A DNA stretch of 64,000 nt. Source: Extensimonas perlucida. GTDB taxonomy: Bacteria; Pseudomonadota; Gammaproteobacteria; Burkholderiales; Burkholderiaceae_C. The notes under the pieces are model-generated. The model made no database searches. It had not been told where the DNA came from and saw nothing but the letters and a program-made list of their open reading frames with translations. The position numbers and the translations under genes are program-made. Location: positions 186,001 through 250,000 of the forward strand of contig NZ_VMYE01000003.1 in NCBI RefSeq assembly GCF_007655255.1, written 5' to 3'. How positions within the stretch are numbered: the first letter of the stretch is position 1; every line of letters starts with the position of its first letter. Of this stretch, positions 7,614-16,551 are shown piece by piece.

Positions 7614-9341
7614 ATGGCTTTGCTTCCCCGCTCGGCCCTGGACGATAGGCCCTTCGTGCGCCTGTGGCGTGGATTTCTCACAGGCCGGGTCATGGTGGCG
7701 CTGGCCTTGCTGGTGCTGCAGGGCTTTGGGCTGGCACTCAACCACACCTGGGAGCCCGCTGCGCTGGCCATCTGCCTGGCCTACCTCTGCGGCGCCTTGG
7801 CGCTACGTGTTTGGAAGCGCCATGCGCCGCCGTCGCCTGCCCTGGGTCCGCAATGGCTGGTGAGCATCGGCATGGACCTGGCCGTCGTGTGCGCCCTGCA
7901 ATGGCTGCAGGCGGGCGGCATGAACTACACGCCCTTGTTTGGCCTGCCCATTTTGCTCGCCGCCGTGCACGGCACGCTGCTGCTGGCCCTGGGGACGACG
8001 GCCATCGTCAGCCTGCTGCTGCTCGCCTGGGCCTGGTGGCTCAATGCCCACGGCATCGGGGACGAGGCACAAAACTACCTGCAAGGCGCGCTCGCGGGCA
8101 TGGGCTATTTCATCGTCGCCTACCTCGCGCATGAGCTGGCCGCGCGCCTGGTGCGCGAGCAGCAGCATGCGCAGCAAAGCCTGATGACGGCGCAACTGCA
8201 GTCCGAGGTGAGCGCGCTCGTGATCCAGAACCTTGACGACGGCGTGCTGGTGCTCGATGAGCATGCCTGCGTGCACATGGCCAACCCGGCCGCCCTGCTA
8301 TTGCTGGGAGGCAAGCACCTGACCGCCGTACCTTTCTCTCTCACTGCGGGCACTCGCAGCGCCACCTGGCAGCCGCTGGTGGCACTGGCACAGCGCAGCT
8401 TCGTGCAAGGCCACGCACAAGCCGCCGATGTTTATCTGCAATATCCTGATGAAAGCCCGGTAGCGCTGCATGTGCGCACCTGGCTGACACCGTCGCGCAC
8501 AGCCCCTGGCGCGCCACCCCAGCCTGCTTTGACGGCGCGCACCGACGAGCGCCTGTGCGTGATGTTTTTGCATGACCTGCGCACCATGCAGGCGCGGCTG
8601 CGCACCGAGAAACTCGCTGCAATGGGGCGCATGTCGGCCGCGGTGGCGCACGAAATCCGCAATCCGCTGGCCGCCATCACACAGGCCAACGCGCTGCTCG
8701 AAGAAGACTTGCACGAGCCAGCGCAACGGCGCCTTGCGCAAATGGTGCGCGAGAACGCCGAGCGGCTCGCGCGCATCGTCGACGACGTGCTCGACATCGC
8801 GCGCGTGCAACAGCAGGCGCAGCTCGCGCCCGACGCCACGCTGGCACTCGACGACAGCGTGGCGCGCATCTGCGGCGAATGGCAGGCGCAGGAACCCAAC
8901 CGACGCCAAGTGCACGTGGCCCTGCATGCGGGCCATGCGCAGGTCGCGTTCGACGCCGAGCACCTGCGCCGCGTGCTCTACAACCTGCTCGACAACGCGC
9001 TGCGCCACCAAAGCCGTGCGCCCGATGCGCTACAGGTGAGCACGCGCACCACGCCCAACGGCCAGGCCAGCCTGCAGGTCTGGAGCGACGGCGCGCCCCT
9101 CGACAAATCGGTCGAGCGCCACTTGTTCGAGCCCTTTTTCTCCTCGCAAAGCCGCTCCAGCGGTCTGGGCCTTTATATTTGCCGCGAGTTGTGCCAGCGC
9201 CACGGCGCGGGCATCAGCTACCAGCGCCTGCCGCGGCCCACCCGCCGTGGCGACGTCGAAGGCAATGCCTTCACGGTACTGTTCCGCCCCACAACCCAGC
9301 CAGCTGCCGCGGCCTCGCTGTTCGACACCCTCGTGGTTTGA
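7614..9341 (+). CDS. pilS: Type IV pilus sensor histidine kinase
   Basis: A 575-residue membrane sensor. Six or so hydrophobic segments fill residues 20-180, followed by a PAS-like domain (QNLDDGVLVLDEHACVHMANPAALLLLG near 205-235). The HisKA domain has the phosphorylated His346 in AVAHEIRNPLAAI, and the ATPase domain has the N box (LYNLLDNALRH) and G boxes (SSGLGLYICRELC). PilS phosphorylates PilR to activate pilin transcription in response to pilin level in the membrane. The adjacent pilR supports the assignment. The first ATG two bases after the previous stop is used as start. Confidence 0.9.
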   Translation: MALLPRSALDDRPFVRLWRGFLTGRVMVALALLVLQGFGLALNHTWEPAALAICLAYLCGALALRVWKRHAPPSPALGPQWLVSIGMDLAVVCALQWLQAGGMNYTPLFGLPILLAAVHGTLLLALGTTAIVSLLLLAWAWWLNAHGIGDEAQNYLQGALAGMGYFIVAYLAHELAARLVREQQHAQQSLMTAQLQSEVSALVIQNLDDGVLVLDEHACVHMANPAALLLLGGKHLTAVPFSLTAGTRSATWQPLVALAQRSFVQGHAQAADVYLQYPDESPVALHVRTWLTPSRTAPGAPPQPALTARTDERLCVMFLHDLRTMQARLRTEKLAAMGRMSAAVAHEIRNPLAAITQANALLEEDLHEPAQRRLAQMVRENAERLARIVDDVLDIARVQQQAQLAPDATLALDDSVARICGEWQAQEPNRRQVHVALHAGHAQVAFDAEHLRRVLYNLLDNALRHQSRAPDALQVSTRTTPNGQASLQVWSDGAPLDKSVERHLFEPFFSSQSRSSGLGLYICRELCQRHGAGISYQRLPRPTRRGDVEGNAFTVLFRPTTQPAAAASLFDTLVV

Positions 9342-9351
9342 TCCATCCCGT

Positions 9352-10884
9352 ATGACCAGCCCCGCTTCCATCCTCGTCGTCGATGACGAACCCGATCTGC
9401 GCACGCTCTACGAACTGACTTTGCTGCGCGAAGGCTACCGCGTGGAAACCGCCGCCACCTTGCAGGAGGCGCGCGCGCAGCTGCATGGACAACAGTTCGA
9501 CGCCGTCATCACCGACATGCGCCTGCCCGACGGCTTCGGCATGGAGCTGCTGCAGGAAGTGCGCGCACAGCAAAGGCGCGAGCGCTGCGTGGTCATGACC
9601 GCTTACGGATCGGCCGACAACGCCGTCGAAGCCCTGCGCGCCGGTGCGTTCGACTACCTCACCAAGCCCGTCGATCTCAAGCAATTTCGCGCCGTCGTGG
9701 CCTCTGCCGTGCAAGGCATGGGCGGCGTGCCCGCGCCACGCGCAGCGCGCAGCGCGGCGCAGTTGCATTCCGCCACGACCCCGGCCGACGCCAGCGCAGA
9801 GGCCAGCGCAAAGGCGGCCCTGGCGCGGCTCGTCGGCGATTCGCCCGCGATGGTCCAAGTCAAGCAGCGCATCACCAAAGTCGCCAAAAGCATGGCGCCG
9901 GTGCTGATCCTCGGCGAATCGGGCACTGGCAAGGAACTGGTGGCGCAAGCGCTGCACGCGTGCAGCCAGCGCGCCGACGGCCCCATCATTGCCGTCAACT
10001 GCGGCGCGATCCCCGAACACCTGCTCGAAGCGGAGTTTTTCGGCGCGCGCAAGGGCTCCTACACCGGCGCCATGGCAGACCGCGAGGGCTATTTCCAGGC
10101 CGCGCGCGGCGGTACGCTGTTCCTCGACGAGATCGGCGACCTGCCGCTGGCCATGCAATCCAAGCTGCTACGCGCCATCCAGGAGCGCAGCGTGCGCCCG
10201 CTCGGCGCTACGCAGGAAGAGAGTGTGGACGTGCGCATCGTGAGCGCCACACACCGCGAGCTCGCGGCCGACGTGCAGGCCGGGCGCTTCCGACAAGACT
10301 TGTATTACCGCCTGAACGTGATCGAAATCCTGGTGCCGCCCTTGCGCGAACGGCGCGAAGACCTGCCCGCGCTGTGCGCGGCGCTGCTCGGGCGCATCGC
10401 GCAGGAAAGCGGCGTGCCCGCACCGCGCCTGACCGAACGGGCGCTCGCCGCACTGGCGCAGCACCCGCTCACGGGCAACGTGCGCGAGCTCGAAAACCTG
10501 CTACACCGCGCGCTCGCACTCAGCGACGGCGCCGAACTCGAACTCGAAGCGGCACTCAGCCCCTCCCGGGCTGCGCCTGCCGCCCCAGTGCCCAGCGCTG
10601 CGGCGCAAGCGGTCGGAGATGTCGCAGAGGCGGGATACCTCAGCGATATGGCAGCGCCGAGCGCCGCGCCGCAAGAATTGCCCCAAGACCTGCAGGCCTG
10701 GCTCGACCGGCAGGAGCGCGACATCCTGGTGCGCGCCCTGCACGAATGCGGTTTCAATCGCACGGCGGCCGCCGCGCGCCTGGGTATCAGTCTGCGCCAG
10801 ATGCGCTACCGCATCGACCGTCTGCACATCGCGCTGCCCGGCGAGCCGGATGCGCCGCAGGAGGCACGGGATGCACAAGGCTAA
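9352..10884 (+). CDS. pilR: Sigma-54-dependent response regulator of type IV pili
   Basis: NtrC-class activator of 510 residues. Receiver domain 6-120 with acidic residues D11, D12 and phosphoacceptor D55 (VITDMRLPDG), and K in YLTKPVD. The AAA+ domain has Walker A GESGTGKE (about 187) and GTLFLDEIGD (Walker B). The sigma-54 contact loop reads GSYTGA rather than the consensus GAFTGA. A C-terminal Fis-type helix-turn-helix (FNRTAAAARLGISLRQMRYRI) binds DNA. With PilS it would drive pilA from a sigma-54 promoter; no pilA is in this window. The last 14 bases overlap ampD. Confidence 0.92.
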   Translation: MTSPASILVVDDEPDLRTLYELTLLREGYRVETAATLQEARAQLHGQQFDAVITDMRLPDGFGMELLQEVRAQQRRERCVVMTAYGSADNAVEALRAGAFDYLTKPVDLKQFRAVVASAVQGMGGVPAPRAARSAAQLHSATTPADASAEASAKAALARLVGDSPAMVQVKQRITKVAKSMAPVLILGESGTGKELVAQALHACSQRADGPIIAVNCGAIPEHLLEAEFFGARKGSYTGAMADREGYFQAARGGTLFLDEIGDLPLAMQSKLLRAIQERSVRPLGATQEESVDVRIVSATHRELAADVQAGRFRQDLYYRLNVIEILVPPLRERREDLPALCAALLGRIAQESGVPAPRLTERALAALAQHPLTGNVRELENLLHRALALSDGAELELEAALSPSRAAPAAPVPSAAAQAVGDVAEAGYLSDMAAPSAAPQELPQDLQAWLDRQERDILVRALHECGFNRTAAAARLGISLRQMRYRIDRLHIALPGEPDAPQEARDAQG

Positions 10885-11476
10885 GGCGGCCACGCCGTGG
10901 CGCGGCGACGGCCGGCATGCTGGCGCCACCTGGCTCGCGTCGCCCCATTTCGGCCCTCGGCCAGCCGGGGGCGAGGTGAGTCTGATCGTGCTGCACTCGA
11001 TCAGCCTGCCACCGGGCGAATACGGCGCGCAGGCCGTGCAGCGGCTCTTTGCGGGCACCCTCGCCTGGGATGCGCACCCCTACTTCCAGAGCATCCGCGG
11101 CCTCGAAGTGTCGGCGCATTTTTTCATTGAGCGCACGGGGCGCCTGTGGCAGTTCGTCGATTGTGATCAGCGCGCCTGGCACGCGGGCGCTTCCAGCTAT
11201 CAAGGCAGGAACAACTGCAACGACTACTCGGTGGGCATAGAGCTCGAAGGGCTCGAAGGCGGGCCGTTCGAGCCGGCGCAGTACGAGGTCCTGGCCGACT
11301 TGTGCCGCGACCTTGCCGGGCGTTACCCCATCACCCACGTGGCCGGCCACGAGCACGTCGCGCCGGGACGCAAACACGACCCAGGGGCCGGCTTCGACTG
11401 GGCGCGCCTGCAGGCAGCGCTCGCCTGGCCTGCGGAATATTTCCCCTGCGCTACGCAGTCGGCCCAGCGGCGCTGA
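10871..11476 (+). CDS. ampD: 1,6-anhydro-N-acetylmuramyl-L-alanine amidase
   Basis: Cytosolic zinc amidase of 201 residues that removes the peptide from anhydromuropeptides during peptidoglycan recycling, thereby also controlling inducible beta-lactamase in some bacteria. Expected zinc ligands are present: His in LIVLHSIS (about 41) and His and Asp in GHEHVAPGRKHDPG (about 145-165). SVGIELEG supplies the catalytic-side glutamate. Length is close to E. coli AmpD (183). Its ATG overlaps the end of pilR by 14 bases, indicating a polycistronic message. Confidence 0.93.
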   Translation: MHKAKAATPWRGDGRHAGATWLASPHFGPRPAGGEVSLIVLHSISLPPGEYGAQAVQRLFAGTLAWDAHPYFQSIRGLEVSAHFFIERTGRLWQFVDCDQRAWHAGASSYQGRNNCNDYSVGIELEGLEGGPFEPAQYEVLADLCRDLAGRYPITHVAGHEHVAPGRKHDPGAGFDWARLQAALAWPAEYFPCATQSAQRR

Positions 11477-11522
11477 GGCGCAGCCGGCGCCCAGCACCCG
11501 CCAAAAGTAACGCTGCTTATAA

Positions 11523-11576
11523 ACGCTACCTGTAGTGTTTTTTATGACCTCAAAGCACTAAATCTAGTGCTATAGT
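11523..11576 (+). promoter_or_regulatory. Tandem NrdR-like boxes and -10 element upstream of nrdA
   Basis: Two 16-bp dyads: ACGCTACCTGTAGTGT (11523-11538) and GCACTAAATCTAGTGC (11555-11570). Each matches 12 of 16 positions of the NrdR box consensus and keeps the CTA...TAG core. Start-to-start distance is 32 bp (three helical turns), the arrangement known for the ATP/dATP-sensing repressor NrdR. A TATAGT hexamer (11571-11576) abuts the second box, so bound repressor would cover the promoter. No convincing -35 is visible. NrdR itself is not encoded in this window. Confidence 0.75.
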
Positions 11577-11674
11577 CTCCGCCAGCGGCACTCACAACGA
11601 CGCCCTGCGCGCCCAAGAACAGGTTTTGCGCGCCACGCTTTCACGACCGCCCCCAAAGGACGAGAGGACTTCCC

Positions 11675-14635
11675 ATGCAAACTGCCATGCCATCACCTGA
11701 GCCCCTTGGCTTTCGCACCCCACAAGGGCAGACCGCCGCTGCAGCACCTGCGAGCGCCAGCGCCTTCGCCCACTACCAGATCATTCGCCGCAACGGCGCC
11801 GTCGTGCCTTTCGAGCCGCAAAAAATCGCCATCGCGATGATGAAAGCCTTTCTCGCGGTGCACGGCACGCAGGGCGCGGCTTCGGCCAGCGTGCGCGAAG
11901 TGGTCGATGGCCTGACGCAGGCCGTCACGCGTGCCCTGATACGCTCGCGCCCCGGCGGCGGTACCTTCCACATCGAAGACGTGCAGGACCAGGTCGAGCT
12001 CGGCCTGATGCGCGGCGGCCACCACGAAGTGGCGCGCGCCTACGTGCTCTACCGCGAGCGCCGTGCGCAGGAGCGCGCCCAGCAGGCCGCTCAGCAGGCC
12101 CCCGCAGCGCCGCAGTTGCATGTGCTCGACGGCGGCGCGCGCGTGGCACTCGACCTGCAGCGCCTCGAGGCGCTCATCGCCACCGCCTGCCAGGGCCTGG
12201 GCGCGGACGTGCAAGCGCAGCCCATCGTCGCCGAGACCTTGCGCAACCTGTACGACGGCGTGCCCATGGACGAGGTCTATAAAGCCGCCATCCTTGCAGC
12301 GCGCACGCTGATCGAAAAAGACCCTGGCTACACCTACGCCACCGCGCGCCTGCTGCTGCACACCATCGTGCGCGAGGTGCTGGGGCGCGACGTGGCGCCC
12401 GGCGAAATGGCGCAAAGCTATATCGATTACTTCCCGCAATTCATCCGCAAAGGCGTGGAGCACGAACTGCTCGACGAGCGCCTGCTGCAATTCGACCTGC
12501 CGCGCCTTGCGGCAGCACTGCGCCCCGAGCGCGACTCGAAGTTCGACTATCTCGGTCTGCAAACCCTGTACGACCGCTACTTTTTGCACGTGCGCAAACA
12601 GCGCATCGAGCTGCCACAGGCCTTCTTCATGCGCGTGGCGATGGGGCTGGCGCTCAACGAGGTGGAGCGCGAAGCGCGCGCGATCGAGTTCTATGAGGTG
12701 CTGTCCTCGTTCGACTTCATGAGCAGCACGCCCACGCTGTTCAACAGCGGCACGCTGCGCTCGCAGCTCTCGAGCTGCTACCTGACCACGGTGCCCGACG
12801 ACCTCGACGGCATTTACGAAGCCATCAAGGAAAACGCCCTGCTGTCCAAATTTGCCGGCGGCCTGGGCAACGACTGGACGCGCGTGCGCGCGCTCGGCAG
12901 CCACATCAAGGGCACGAACGGCGAGTCGCAGGGCGTGGTGCCCTTTCTCAAGGTGGTCAACGACACGGCCGTGGCCGTGAACCAGGGCGGCAAGCGCAAG
13001 GGCGCCGTCTGCTGCTACCTCGAAACCTGGCACCTGGACATCGAGGAATTCCTGGAGCTGCGCAAGAACACCGGCGACGACCGCCGCCGCACGCACGACA
13101 TGAACACGGCCAACTGGATTCCCGACCTGTTCATGAAGCGCGTGCTGGAAAAGGGCACGTGGACGCTGTTTTCACCATCCGACGTGCCCGACCTGCACGA
13201 CAAATTCGGCGCCGATTTCGAGGCCGCCTATGTGGCCTACGAAGAGAAGGCCGCGCGCGGCGAGATCAAACCCAGCAAGACCGTGCAGGCGGTGGACCTG
13301 TGGCGCAAGATGCTGAGCATGCTGTTCGAGACGGGCCACCCCTGGATCACCTTCAAGGACGCCTGCAACGTGCGCTCGCCGCAGCAACATGTGGGCGTGG
13401 TGCATTCGTCCAACCTGTGCACCGAAATCACGCTCAACACCAGCGACAGCGAAACCGCGGTGTGCAACCTCGGCTCGGTCAACCTGCTGCAGCACCTCAA
13501 GGACGGCCCGGCAGACGCGAGCGGCCAGCCCACCAAGGTGCTGGACCACGACAAACTGCGCAAAACCGTGGCCGTGGCCATGCGCATGCTCGACAACGTG
13601 ATCGACATCAACTACTACGCCGTGCGCAAGGCGCGTGACGCCAACCTGCGCCACCGTCCCGTGGGGCTGGGCGTGATGGGCTTTCAGGACGCGCTGTACG
13701 AACTGCGCATCCCCTACGCCTCGCAAGAGGCGGTGGAATTCGCCGACGCCTCCATGGAAGCGCTGTGCTACTACGCCTACTGGGCGTCGAGCGATCTGGC
13801 GCGCGAGCGCGGCAGGTATTCGAGCTACCAGGGGTCGCTGTGGGAGCGCGGCATCCTGCCCTTCGACACGCTGGACATGCTCGCGCAAGCGCGGGGCGGG
13901 TACCTTGAAGTCGATCGCAGCATGCGCCTGGACTGGGACGCACTGCGCCACAAGATCGCGCAGGACGGCATGCGCAATTCCAACTGCGTGGCCATCGCGC
14001 CCACGGCCACCATCAGCAACATCATTGGTGTCGATGCCTCGATCGAGCCCTCGTTCGGCAACCTGTCGGTCAAGAGCAACCTCTCGGGCGAGTTCACCGT
14101 CATCAACGGCTACCTCGTGCGCGACTTGAAGCGCCTGGGCCTGTGGGACGACGTGATGGTGCTGGACCTCAAGCACTTCAAGGGCTCGCTGCATCCGATA
14201 GACCGCGTGCCGCCCGACCTGAAGGCGCTGTATTCCACCGCCTTCGAGATCGAGCCGCGCTGGCTCGTCGAAGCCGCCGCACGCCGCCAGAAGTGGATCG
14301 ACCAGGCGCAAAGCCTCAACATCTACATGGCCGGCGCCTCGGGCAAGAAGCTCGACGAGACCTACAAGCTCGCCTGGCTGCGCGGCCTCAAGACGACGTA
14401 CTACCTGCGCACGCAAAGCGCCACGCACGTCGAGATGAGCACCGTGAACCGCCAGCAGCTCAATGCCGTGGGCACGGGGCAAGGCGGCGCACCGGCAGCT
14501 TTCGCTGCCGCGTCCGGCACGGCAGGCGTGCTCGATGCGGTAAACGCGACGGCCACTGCGTCAACGGCTGCGCTGCCGGCGACCGACGTCAAATTTTGCG
14601 CCATCGACGATCCGACCTGCGAAGCCTGCCAGTGA
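11675..14635 (+). CDS. nrdA: Ribonucleoside-diphosphate reductase, alpha subunit (class Ia)
   Basis: Large subunit of 986 residues, which reduces ribonucleotides to deoxyribonucleotides with the NrdB radical. An ATP-cone (YQIIRRNGAVVPFEPQKIA...) lies at about 32-130, and the stretch after 150 (RLEALIATACQGLG) looks like the start of the regular N-terminal domain. The barrel carries active-site cysteine C368 (SSCYLTT), thiyl-radical C582 in SNLCTEI with E584, and C597 (AVCNLGS). The C-terminus ends in the CEAC redox pair. It is longer than E. coli NrdA (761) because of N-terminal and barrel insertions common in betaproteobacteria. Followed by nrdB. Confidence 0.96.
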   Translation: MQTAMPSPEPLGFRTPQGQTAAAAPASASAFAHYQIIRRNGAVVPFEPQKIAIAMMKAFLAVHGTQGAASASVREVVDGLTQAVTRALIRSRPGGGTFHIEDVQDQVELGLMRGGHHEVARAYVLYRERRAQERAQQAAQQAPAAPQLHVLDGGARVALDLQRLEALIATACQGLGADVQAQPIVAETLRNLYDGVPMDEVYKAAILAARTLIEKDPGYTYATARLLLHTIVREVLGRDVAPGEMAQSYIDYFPQFIRKGVEHELLDERLLQFDLPRLAAALRPERDSKFDYLGLQTLYDRYFLHVRKQRIELPQAFFMRVAMGLALNEVEREARAIEFYEVLSSFDFMSSTPTLFNSGTLRSQLSSCYLTTVPDDLDGIYEAIKENALLSKFAGGLGNDWTRVRALGSHIKGTNGESQGVVPFLKVVNDTAVAVNQGGKRKGAVCCYLETWHLDIEEFLELRKNTGDDRRRTHDMNTANWIPDLFMKRVLEKGTWTLFSPSDVPDLHDKFGADFEAAYVAYEEKAARGEIKPSKTVQAVDLWRKMLSMLFETGHPWITFKDACNVRSPQQHVGVVHSSNLCTEITLNTSDSETAVCNLGSVNLLQHLKDGPADASGQPTKVLDHDKLRKTVAVAMRMLDNVIDINYYAVRKARDANLRHRPVGLGVMGFQDALYELRIPYASQEAVEFADASMEALCYYAYWASSDLARERGRYSSYQGSLWERGILPFDTLDMLAQARGGYLEVDRSMRLDWDALRHKIAQDGMRNSNCVAIAPTATISNIIGVDASIEPSFGNLSVKSNLSGEFTVINGYLVRDLKRLGLWDDVMVLDLKHFKGSLHPIDRVPPDLKALYSTAFEIEPRWLVEAAARRQKWIDQAQSLNIYMAGASGKKLDETYKLAWLRGLKTTYYLRTQSATHVEMSTVNRQQLNAVGTGQGGAPAAFAAASGTAGVLDAVNATATASTAALPATDVKFCAIDDPTCEACQ

Positions 14636-14648
14636 GGCTGCTCCGCAC

Positions 14649-14712
14649 GCACTCCAGACGCCTGTGCATGCAAAAAAACCTTGTCAGAGCACGCTGGAGT
14701 GCTTTTCATTTT
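14649..14712 (+). terminator. Hairpin plus T-rich tract between nrdA and nrdB
   Basis: GCACTCCAG (14649-14657) pairs perfectly with CTGGAGTGC (14694-14702), and the right arm is followed at once by TTTTCATTTT. A competing short hairpin AGCAC / GTGCT (14688-14692 with 14699-14703) uses the same right arm. This looks like a weak intrinsic terminator or attenuator that could set the ratio of nrdA to nrdB message. No leader peptide is seen, so any control is conjecture. Confidence 0.4.
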
Positions 14713-14749
14713 GCAGCACTGCTTTCATAATCCTCGCACGGAAAAAACC

Positions 14750-15943
14750 ATGCTGAATTGGGACGAAGAAACCACCCCCGCCGCATCTGGCGCACCGGGC
14801 ATTGCACTGCCTCCCGGCGGTACTATGCTCGGCACATCGCCGTTTCTCGCACCCCGCGCCCCTGAAAATGCGGCGGCCACGTTTGCCGCACCCAGGCCCC
14901 AGGCCCCGGCGCAAAAAGTATCCGAGCGCCGCGTCAACGCCGCCGACAAGCGCATCATCAACGGCCAGACCGACGTCAACCAGCTCGTGCCCTTCAAATA
15001 CAAATGGGCCTGGGAAAAGTACCTCGCAACCTGCGCCAACCACTGGATGCCGCAAGAGGTCAACATGACGCGCGACATCGCGCTCTGGAAAGACCCGAAC
15101 GGCCTGACCGAGGAAGAGCGCCGCATCGTCAAGCGCAACCTGGGCTTCTTCGTCACCGCCGACAGCCTGGCCGCCAACAACATCGTGCTCGGCACCTACC
15201 GTCACATCACGGCGCCCGAATGCCGCCAGTTCCTGCTGCGCCAGGCCTTCGAAGAAGCCATCCACACGCACGCGTACCAGTACATCGTCGAGTCGCTGGG
15301 GCTCGACGAGGGCGAAATCTTCAACGCCTACCATGAAGTTCCCGCGATCCGCGCCAAGGACGAGTTCCTGATCCCGTTCATCGACGCCATCATGGACCCG
15401 CATTTCCACACCGGCACGCCCGAGGCCGACCAGACCCTGCTCAAGAGCCTGATCGTCTTCGCCTGCCTGATGGAAGGGCTGTTCTTCTACGTCGGCTTCA
15501 CGCAGATCCTGGCGCTGGGCCGGCAAAACAAGATGACCGGCGCGGCCGAGCAGTACCAGTACATCCTGCGCGACGAGTCCATGCACTGCAACTTCGGCAT
15601 CGACCTGATCAACCAGCTCAAGCTCGAGAACCCGCAGCTGTGGACGCCCGCGTTCAAAACCGAGGTCAAGGAACTTTTCCTCAAAGCGGTCGAGCTCGAA
15701 TACCGTTACGCCGAAGACACCATGCCGCGCGGCGTGCTGGGCTTGAACGCCTCCATGTTCAAAGGCTATCTGCGCTACATCGCCAACCGCCGCGCCACGC
15801 AGATCGGCCTCGAAGCCCTTTTCCCCAACGAAGAAAACCCCTTCCCCTGGATGAGCGAGATGATAGACCTCAAAAAGGAGCGCAATTTCTTCGAAACGCG
15901 GGTCATCGAATACCAGTCTGGAGGCGCACTCTCCTGGGATTGA
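14750..15943 (+). CDS. nrdB: Ribonucleoside-diphosphate reductase, beta subunit (class Ia)
   Basis: Diiron-tyrosyl radical subunit of 397 residues. Iron ligands and radical site are visible: Asp in [10 protein letters not shown], Glu and His in [10 protein letters not shown] with radical Tyr176 at the end, Glu in CLMEGLFFY, and Glu/His in [10 protein letters not shown]. The first 60 residues are a Pro/Ala-rich extension typical of Burkholderiales. The start at 14750 lies just after a terminator-like hairpin, 114 bases behind nrdA. Partner of NrdA. Confidence 0.96.
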   Translation: MLNWDEETTPAASGAPGIALPPGGTMLGTSPFLAPRAPENAAATFAAPRPQAPAQKVSERRVNAADKRIINGQTDVNQLVPFKYKWAWEKYLATCANHWMPQEVNMTRDIALWKDPNGLTEEERRIVKRNLGFFVTADSLAANNIVLGTYRHITAPECRQFLLRQAFEEAIHTHAYQYIVESLGLDEGEIFNAYHEVPAIRAKDEFLIPFIDAIMDPHFHTGTPEADQTLLKSLIVFACLMEGLFFYVGFTQILALGRQNKMTGAAEQYQYILRDESMHCNFGIDLINQLKLENPQLWTPAFKTEVKELFLKAVELEYRYAEDTMPRGVLGLNASMFKGYLRYIANRRATQIGLEALFPNEENPFPWMSEMIDLKKERNFFETRVIEYQSGGALSWD

Positions 15944-16119
15944 TCCCGTCGGGTGCAGACAAAAGCCATGACTATCGCGCCTGCCATCACTGCATTGCCT
16001 TGTGTTGCACTAGGTGGGGCGTTTTTCGTGTTCATGCGGGAGGGATCGGCCTCCACCCCTAACTGCCCGCTCACCGTATGGGTGAAGCGCGCTCAACACA
16101 TCGACCCAAGGAGAACATG

Positions 16120-16536
16120 ATGGCAACTGCAAAAAAACCCGCCGCATCCCAGGCCATGAGGACCGAAGCGCCTGCGAAGAAGGCTGCTGCACCTGCGAAG
16201 AAGGCTGCTGCACCTGCGAAGAAGGCTGCTGCACCTGCGAAGAAGGCTGCTGCACCGGCGAAGAAGGCTGCTGCGCCTGCGAAGAAGGCTGCTGCGCCTG
16301 CGAAGAAGGCCGCTGCACCTGCGAAGAAGGCTGCTGCACCTGCGAAGAAGGCTGCTGCACCTGCGAAGAAGGCAGCTGCACCTGCGAAGAAGGCCGCTGC
16401 ACCTGCGAAGAAGGCTGCTGCACCTGCGAAGAAGGCCGCTGCACCTGCGAAGAAGGCCGCCAAGGCCTCCGCTCCTGCTCAGACCACTCTGAATCCCCAG
16501 GCAGCCTGGCCCTTCCCGACGGGCAGCAAGCCTTGA
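16120..16536 (+). CDS. Histone H1-like DNA-binding protein (lysine/alanine repeat)
   Basis: A 138-residue, strongly basic protein: a short head (MATAKKPAASQAMRTE), 14 tandem copies of the heptad PAKKAAA, and a tail (KASAPAQTTLNPQAAWPFPTGSKP). The composition matches the bacterial histone H1-like/AlgP-type nucleoid proteins, which bind DNA nonspecifically through lysines. Of two adjacent ATGs (16117, 16120) the second is better placed, six bases after AAGGAG. The repeat number probably changes between strains by slippage. A regulatory role is not evident from its neighbours. Confidence 0.85.
   Translation: MATAKKPAASQAMRTEAPAKKAAAPAKKAAAPAKKAAAPAKKAAAPAKKAAAPAKKAAAPAKKAAAPAKKAAAPAKKAAAPAKKAAAPAKKAAAPAKKAAAPAKKAAAPAKKAAKASAPAQTTLNPQAAWPFPTGSKP
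16171..16464 (+). repeat. 21-bp tandem repeat, 14 units, in the histone-like gene
   Basis: Fourteen units of CCTGCGAAGAAGGCTGCTGCA, all 21 bp, with only silent or near-silent third-base changes (GCT/GCC/GCA, CCT/CCG). Because 21 is a multiple of three, gain or loss of units would not break the frame. Low divergence between units implies recent expansion or homogenisation. Confidence 0.95.
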
Positions 16537-16551
16537 CGGCACCGCGCTTGC

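Noticed and set aside
15968-16120. Small open frame MTIAPAITALPCVALGG... ending at the histone-like gene start
   Set aside because: No family resemblance, no good Shine-Dalgarno, and the C-terminal half reads like translated leader. Its stop overlaps the next start, but I have no evidence that it is coding.
16071-16463. Minus-strand Phe/Ala repeats (AAFFAGA)
   Set aside because: Antisense reading of the 21-bp histone-like repeat.
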